From Microbacterium croceum (lineage in GTDB: Bacteria; Actinomycetota; Actinomycetes; Actinomycetales; Microbacteriaceae): a DNA stretch of 64,000 nucleotides. The stretch is taken from positions 1,488,001 through 1,552,000 of the forward strand of contig NZ_JAHWXN010000001.1 of assembly GCF_023091245.1 (NCBI RefSeq), given 5' to 3'. The notes under the pieces are model-generated. The model searched no databases, was not told the DNA's origin, and worked only from the letters and a program-made list of their open reading frames with translations. A program made the position numbers and the translations under genes. Positions 61,174-64,000 of the stretch are shown here, piece after piece; the stretch's first letter is position 1, and the number at the start of each line of letters is the position of its first letter.

Positions 61174-62252
61174 AGGCGGAACGGCGAGGCGGCGCGGGCG
61201 GACGGGTCGAGTGCGAGGTCGGCCAGCACGGCCCCGATGCCGGTGGCGAACTTGAAGCCGTGTCCCGAGAACCCGGCGCCGACCACGACGTGTCCGCGGC
61301 GATCGAGCACGAACGTCCCGTCGGCGGTCGAGGTGTAGGTGCAGCTGATCGGCACTGCGCTGTCGGGGTCGAGCCCCGGCATCCACTCCCGCACGTAGTC
61401 GGCGAGGGCCGCCTGCTGCGTCGGGATGTGCGGACGCGCATCGGGGTCGACCTCGTCGCCGGCCAGGTGGAAGCCGACCTTGACACCCTCGCCGGGCGTC
61501 GGCATGCCGTACACGGTCGCCGGGTAAGCGGACGGATCGGTGTAGTGGTTGAACGACGGCCACGCCGCATCGGTGCGCGGCGCGAAGTGCGCCGGCGTCT
61601 CCTCGGTCACCGTGAGCGTGGGCAGGTCGATCCGCGACAGGAGCTTCTGCGTCCAGGCGCCGGCGGTCACGACCACCGTGTCGGCGTGCAGGCCGCTGCC
61701 GTCCGCGAGCTCCACCACTCCGCCGTCCGGTGTCTCGCCGACGTGCGCCACGGGAGTGCTCCAGCGCACCTCGCCTCCGGCGGCGAGGATCCGCCGCTCC
61801 AACTCGCGCAGGGCATCCGCCGCCCGCACCACCCCGGCGTCGGATGACCAGAGCACGTCGTCGTCGAAGCGCATCCCGGGCCAGCGACGGGTGGCCTCGG
61901 CAGCGGAGATCAGCTCGGCCGGGATGCCGCGGGCGGAGAGAGCGTCGCGCACGGCTGCGACGTCGACATCCCCGTGTGTCACGAGACCGTGCAGCCGCAG
62001 CAGCGGTGCCCCGTCGACATCGCCGAGCGCCTCCCATCCGGCCCGTGCGCGCACCAGCAGGTCGAGGTAGTGGTCCTGGGAGTAGGCGTTGTTGAAGTTG
62101 CGGGTCGCGCCGTGCGACGCACCCTCGTGGTGGCCGCGGGCGAAACGCTCCAGCACCACGGGCCGGCGCCCGCGCCGCGTCAGCTCCCAGGCCGTCGCCA
62201 ACCCCATCACGCCGCCGCCGACCACCGCGACGTCCACCGCATCCGTCGTCAT
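61164..62252 (-). CDS. FAD-dependent oxidoreductase, monomeric sarcosine oxidase/SolA-like
   Basis: A 362-residue protein of the DAO superfamily. V-A-V-V-G-G-G-V-M-G-L-A-T-A-W-E-L is the FAD-binding dinucleotide fold, and G-A-S-H-G-A-T-R-N-F carries the S-H-G family motif near residue 46. In sarcosine oxidase a Cys at the C-terminal side attaches the flavin. Here the corresponding segment I-S-C-T-Y-T-S-T-A-D-G-T-F keeps a Cys, so covalent FAD is possible. It would oxidise an N-methyl or amino acid substrate. The ATG at 62252 is the family-typical start; the frame to 63467 is antisense to guaB3. Confidence 0.85.
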   Translation of the reverse strand: MTTDAVDVAVVGGGVMGLATAWELTRRGRRPVVLERFARGHHEGASHGATRNFNNAYSQDHYLDLLVRARAGWEALGDVDGAPLLRLHGLVTHGDVDVAAVRDALSARGIPAELISAAEATRRWPGMRFDDDVLWSSDAGVVRAADALRELERRILAAGGEVRWSTPVAHVGETPDGGVVELADGSGLHADTVVVTAGAWTQKLLSRIDLPTLTVTEETPAHFAPRTDAAWPSFNHYTDPSAYPATVYGMPTPGEGVKVGFHLAGDEVDPDARPHIPTQQAALADYVREWMPGLDPDSAVPISCTYTSTADGTFVLDRRGHVVVGAGFSGHGFKFATGIGAVLADLALDPSARAASPFRLAL

Positions 62253-62321
62253 GCCTGCCTCCCGATGTCGGATCCAGTCTCCCAGCCATCGCACGGCTCG
62301 GCTCCCGGGTAGGCTGGACGG

Positions 62322-63443
62322 GTGACCATGGAGATCGAGCTCGGCCGAGGAAAGCGCGCGCGTCGCGCGTACACGTTCGACGACATCGCGGTGGTGCCAT
62401 CGAGGCGCACGCGCAACCCGGAGGACGTGTCGACCGCATGGACGATCGACGCCTTCGGCTTCGAGATCCCCGTGCTGGGAGCCCCGATGGACTCCGTCGT
62501 GAGTCCGCAGACGGCGATCATGCTCGGGCAGCTCGGCGGGTTGGGGGTCCTCGATCTCGAGGGGCTGTGGACGCGCTACGAGAGCCCGGAGCCGCTGCTC
62601 GCGCAGATCGCGGGGCTCGACGACGCGCAGGCGACCGTGCGCATGCAGGAGCTGTATGCGGAGCCGATCAAGCCCGAGCTCATCACACGCCGTCTCGCCG
62701 AGATCCGCGACGCCGGTGTCACGGTCGCCGGCTCTCTGACGCCGCAGCGCACGCAGGAGTACTACGACACCGTCGCGGCTGCCGGGGTCGACCTGTTCGT
62801 CATCCGCGGCACCACGGTGTCGGCCGAGCACGTGTCCAGCGTGGCCGAGCCCCTCAACCTGAAGAAGTTCATCTACGACCTCGACGTGCCCGTCATCGTG
62901 GGAGGCGCGGCGACCTACACCGCCGCTCTGCACCTGATGCGTACGGGAGCGGCCGGGGTGCTCGTCGGCTTCGGTGGGGGAGCGGCGTCCACGACGCGCG
63001 CGACCCTCGGCATCCACGCCCCGATGGCCACGGCGGTCTCCGACGTCGCGGCGGCGCGTCGTGACTACCTCGACGAGTCCGGCGGACGTTACGTGCACGT
63101 GATCGCCGACGGCGGCGTCGGCACGTCCGGCGACATCGTCAAGGCGCTCGCCATGGGCGCGGACGCCGTCATGCTCGGCGTCGCGCTGGCCCGCGCCACC
63201 GATGCTCCCGGTCGCGGATTCCACTGGGGACCCGAGGCGCATCACCCCAAGCTGCCCCGTGGACACCGCGTGCATGTCGGCGGCATCGGCACGCTCGAAG
63301 AGATCCTGTACGGCCCCGCGCCCGTCGCGGACGGCACGGCGAACCTGATCGGCGCGCTGCGCAAGTCCATGGCGACCACCGGCTACTCGGACCTCAAGGA
63401 GTTCCAGCGGGTCGAGGTCGTGCTGGCTCCGTACGAGGCCTGA
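62322..63443 (+). CDS. guaB3: GuaB3 family IMP dehydrogenase-related protein
   Basis: A 373-residue barrel protein related to IMP dehydrogenase but without CBS domains. A-Y-T-F-D-D-I-A-V-V-P and G-A-P-M-D-S-V-V match the family. The loop that carries the catalytic Cys in GuaB reads G-G-G-A-A-S-T-T-R here, with Ser in the Cys position. V-I-A-D-G-G-V-G-T-S-G-D (phosphate site) is intact. Actinobacteria commonly carry this paralogue, and its role is debated. The GTG follows TAGGCT by 6 nt, with no Shine-Dalgarno, so it is likely leaderless; ATG 62328 is an alternative. Confidence 0.93.
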   Translation: MTMEIELGRGKRARRAYTFDDIAVVPSRRTRNPEDVSTAWTIDAFGFEIPVLGAPMDSVVSPQTAIMLGQLGGLGVLDLEGLWTRYESPEPLLAQIAGLDDAQATVRMQELYAEPIKPELITRRLAEIRDAGVTVAGSLTPQRTQEYYDTVAAAGVDLFVIRGTTVSAEHVSSVAEPLNLKKFIYDLDVPVIVGGAATYTAALHLMRTGAAGVLVGFGGGAASTTRATLGIHAPMATAVSDVAAARRDYLDESGGRYVHVIADGGVGTSGDIVKALAMGADAVMLGVALARATDAPGRGFHWGPEAHHPKLPRGHRVHVGGIGTLEEILYGPAPVADGTANLIGALRKSMATTGYSDLKEFQRVEVVLAPYEA

Positions 63444-63460
63444 AGGCCGCACCAGACGCC

Positions 63461-64000
63461 GTGACATCCCCTTCGCTGTTCCCGCCCACGCTGCGTGAGG
63501 TCATGCTGCGCAGACGCTGGATCGGGATGCTGTTGCTGTGCCTCGTGGTGGCAGGCGTCTTCGCGTGGCTCGGACAGTGGCAGCTCGAACGGGCGATCGA
63601 GACCGATCCGCCGCCCGCCGGCGTGACGGAGCAGGTCCAGCCGCTTACGGACGTGCTCGGGCCGGGGGAGTACCTGCCCGAGCCGCTGGTCGGTCAGCGG
63701 GTGGAGACGGCAGGCTCGTGGGTCGCCGATGACTTCCTCGTGGTCTCGCACCGGTTCAACGACGGCGTCGAGGGCTACTGGGTCACCGGTCAGCTGCGCG
63801 TCGCGGAGCGCACGTCGATCGCCGTCGCCATCGGGTGGACGGCCGATCGCGCCGCCGCCGATGCGGCAGCCGCAACGCTGAACGAAGAGGCGGACGACGC
63901 GGAGGTGAAGATCAGCGGCCGTATCATCTCCGATGAGGGGCCGGGGGTCCCCCCGCAGGCGGAGCCGGAGCGGATGGACCGGATGTCGACGGCGGCGCTG
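63461..64000 (+). CDS. SURF1 family cytochrome-oxidase biogenesis protein (3' part cut by window edge)
   Basis: The frame starts at a GTG 18 bp after guaB3 and stays open for 180 codons to the window edge. The first membrane helix R-R-R-W-I-G-M-L-L-L-C-L-V-V-A-G-V-F-A-W with L-G-Q-W-Q-L-E-R after it is the SURF1 opening. A periplasm-facing beta domain follows (G-S-W, L-V-V-S-H-R, then G-Y-W-V-T-G). The expected second helix near the C-terminus is beyond the window. SURF1 helps insert heme into cytochrome oxidase. Confidence 0.85.
   Translation, partial: MTSPSLFPPTLREVMLRRRWIGMLLLCLVVAGVFAWLGQWQLERAIETDPPPAGVTEQVQPLTDVLGPGEYLPEPLVGQRVETAGSWVADDFLVVSHRFNDGVEGYWVTGQLRVAERTSIAVAIGWTADRAAADAAAATLNEEADDAEVKISGRIISDEGPGVPPQAEPERMDRMSTAAL

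Overview
The window is high-GC DNA with dense, mostly overlapping operons, GTG/TTG starts, CIRCE sites before groES, a GuaB/GuaB3 pair, and many promoters of the TANNNT-N6/7-start type that fit leaderless mRNAs. This points to a high-GC actinobacterium, most likely Microbacteriaceae (Microbacterium-like). That assignment is inferred from gene content and style, not from a marker gene. No tRNA, rRNA, CRISPR array, IS element or prophage was recognised.

Region 1 (1-31.9 kb) is a large cell-surface polysaccharide locus. It opens with a Gtr-like module (GT-C membrane protein, GT2, GtrA). A plus-strand operon (2.0-11.3 kb) follows: a membrane 4,6-dehydratase, a fused initiating sugar-phosphate transferase/SDR, a WbuB-like transferase, a NeuD/PglD-like acetyltransferase, and the FnlA-FnlB-FnlC set for UDP-N-acetyl-L-fucosamine. 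A converging minus-strand operon (11.3-15.9 kb) holds a Wzx-like flippase, a DegT-type aminotransferase, a glycosyltransferase and GDP-mannose 4,6-dehydratase. A polymerase-like membrane protein, another glycosyltransferase and a nucleotide-sugar dehydrogenase come next. Accessory genes are a nucleotidyltransferase-fold protein, a DUF4012 protein, a signal peptidase, an acyltransferase-like membrane protein, a MauE/thioredoxin fusion, a Tat-exported protein, an AraC-type regulator, an HPr-kinase-like/PqqD-like protein, a Wzz/BY-kinase and its partner tyrosine phosphatase. Two copies of a promoter/operator/hairpin-leader cassette, exactly 1300 bp apart, flank the AraC gene.

Region 2 (31.9-46.1 kb) is mainly housekeeping: ppx, coaA, glmS, acpS, alr, tsaE, tsaB, rimI, tsaD, two membrane proteins, a THUMP-like methyltransferase, groES with two CIRCE operators, rarD, and the substrate-binding lipoprotein of a branched-chain amino-acid-type ABC importer.

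Region 3 (46.1-52.7 kb) holds the rest of that importer (livF, livG, livM, livH on the minus strand). LivH carries a secreted beta-domain fused to its N-terminus. guaB and a DUF2277 gene follow.

Region 4 (52.8-59.3 kb) is the most unusual part. Seven tightly coupled genes encode a response-regulator receiver fused to a PIG-L/LmbE-type deacetylase, an ATP-grasp enzyme, a PHP-domain enzyme, a processive GT2 polysaccharide synthase, a 47-residue membrane peptide, a stand-alone receiver and a membrane PAS histidine kinase. I read this as a signal-regulated glycan-synthesis and modification system. I cannot match it to a described pathway.

Region 5 (59.4-64.0 kb) holds an ABC-F ATPase, a SolA-like FAD oxidoreductase, guaB3 and the start of a SURF1 family gene cut by the window edge.
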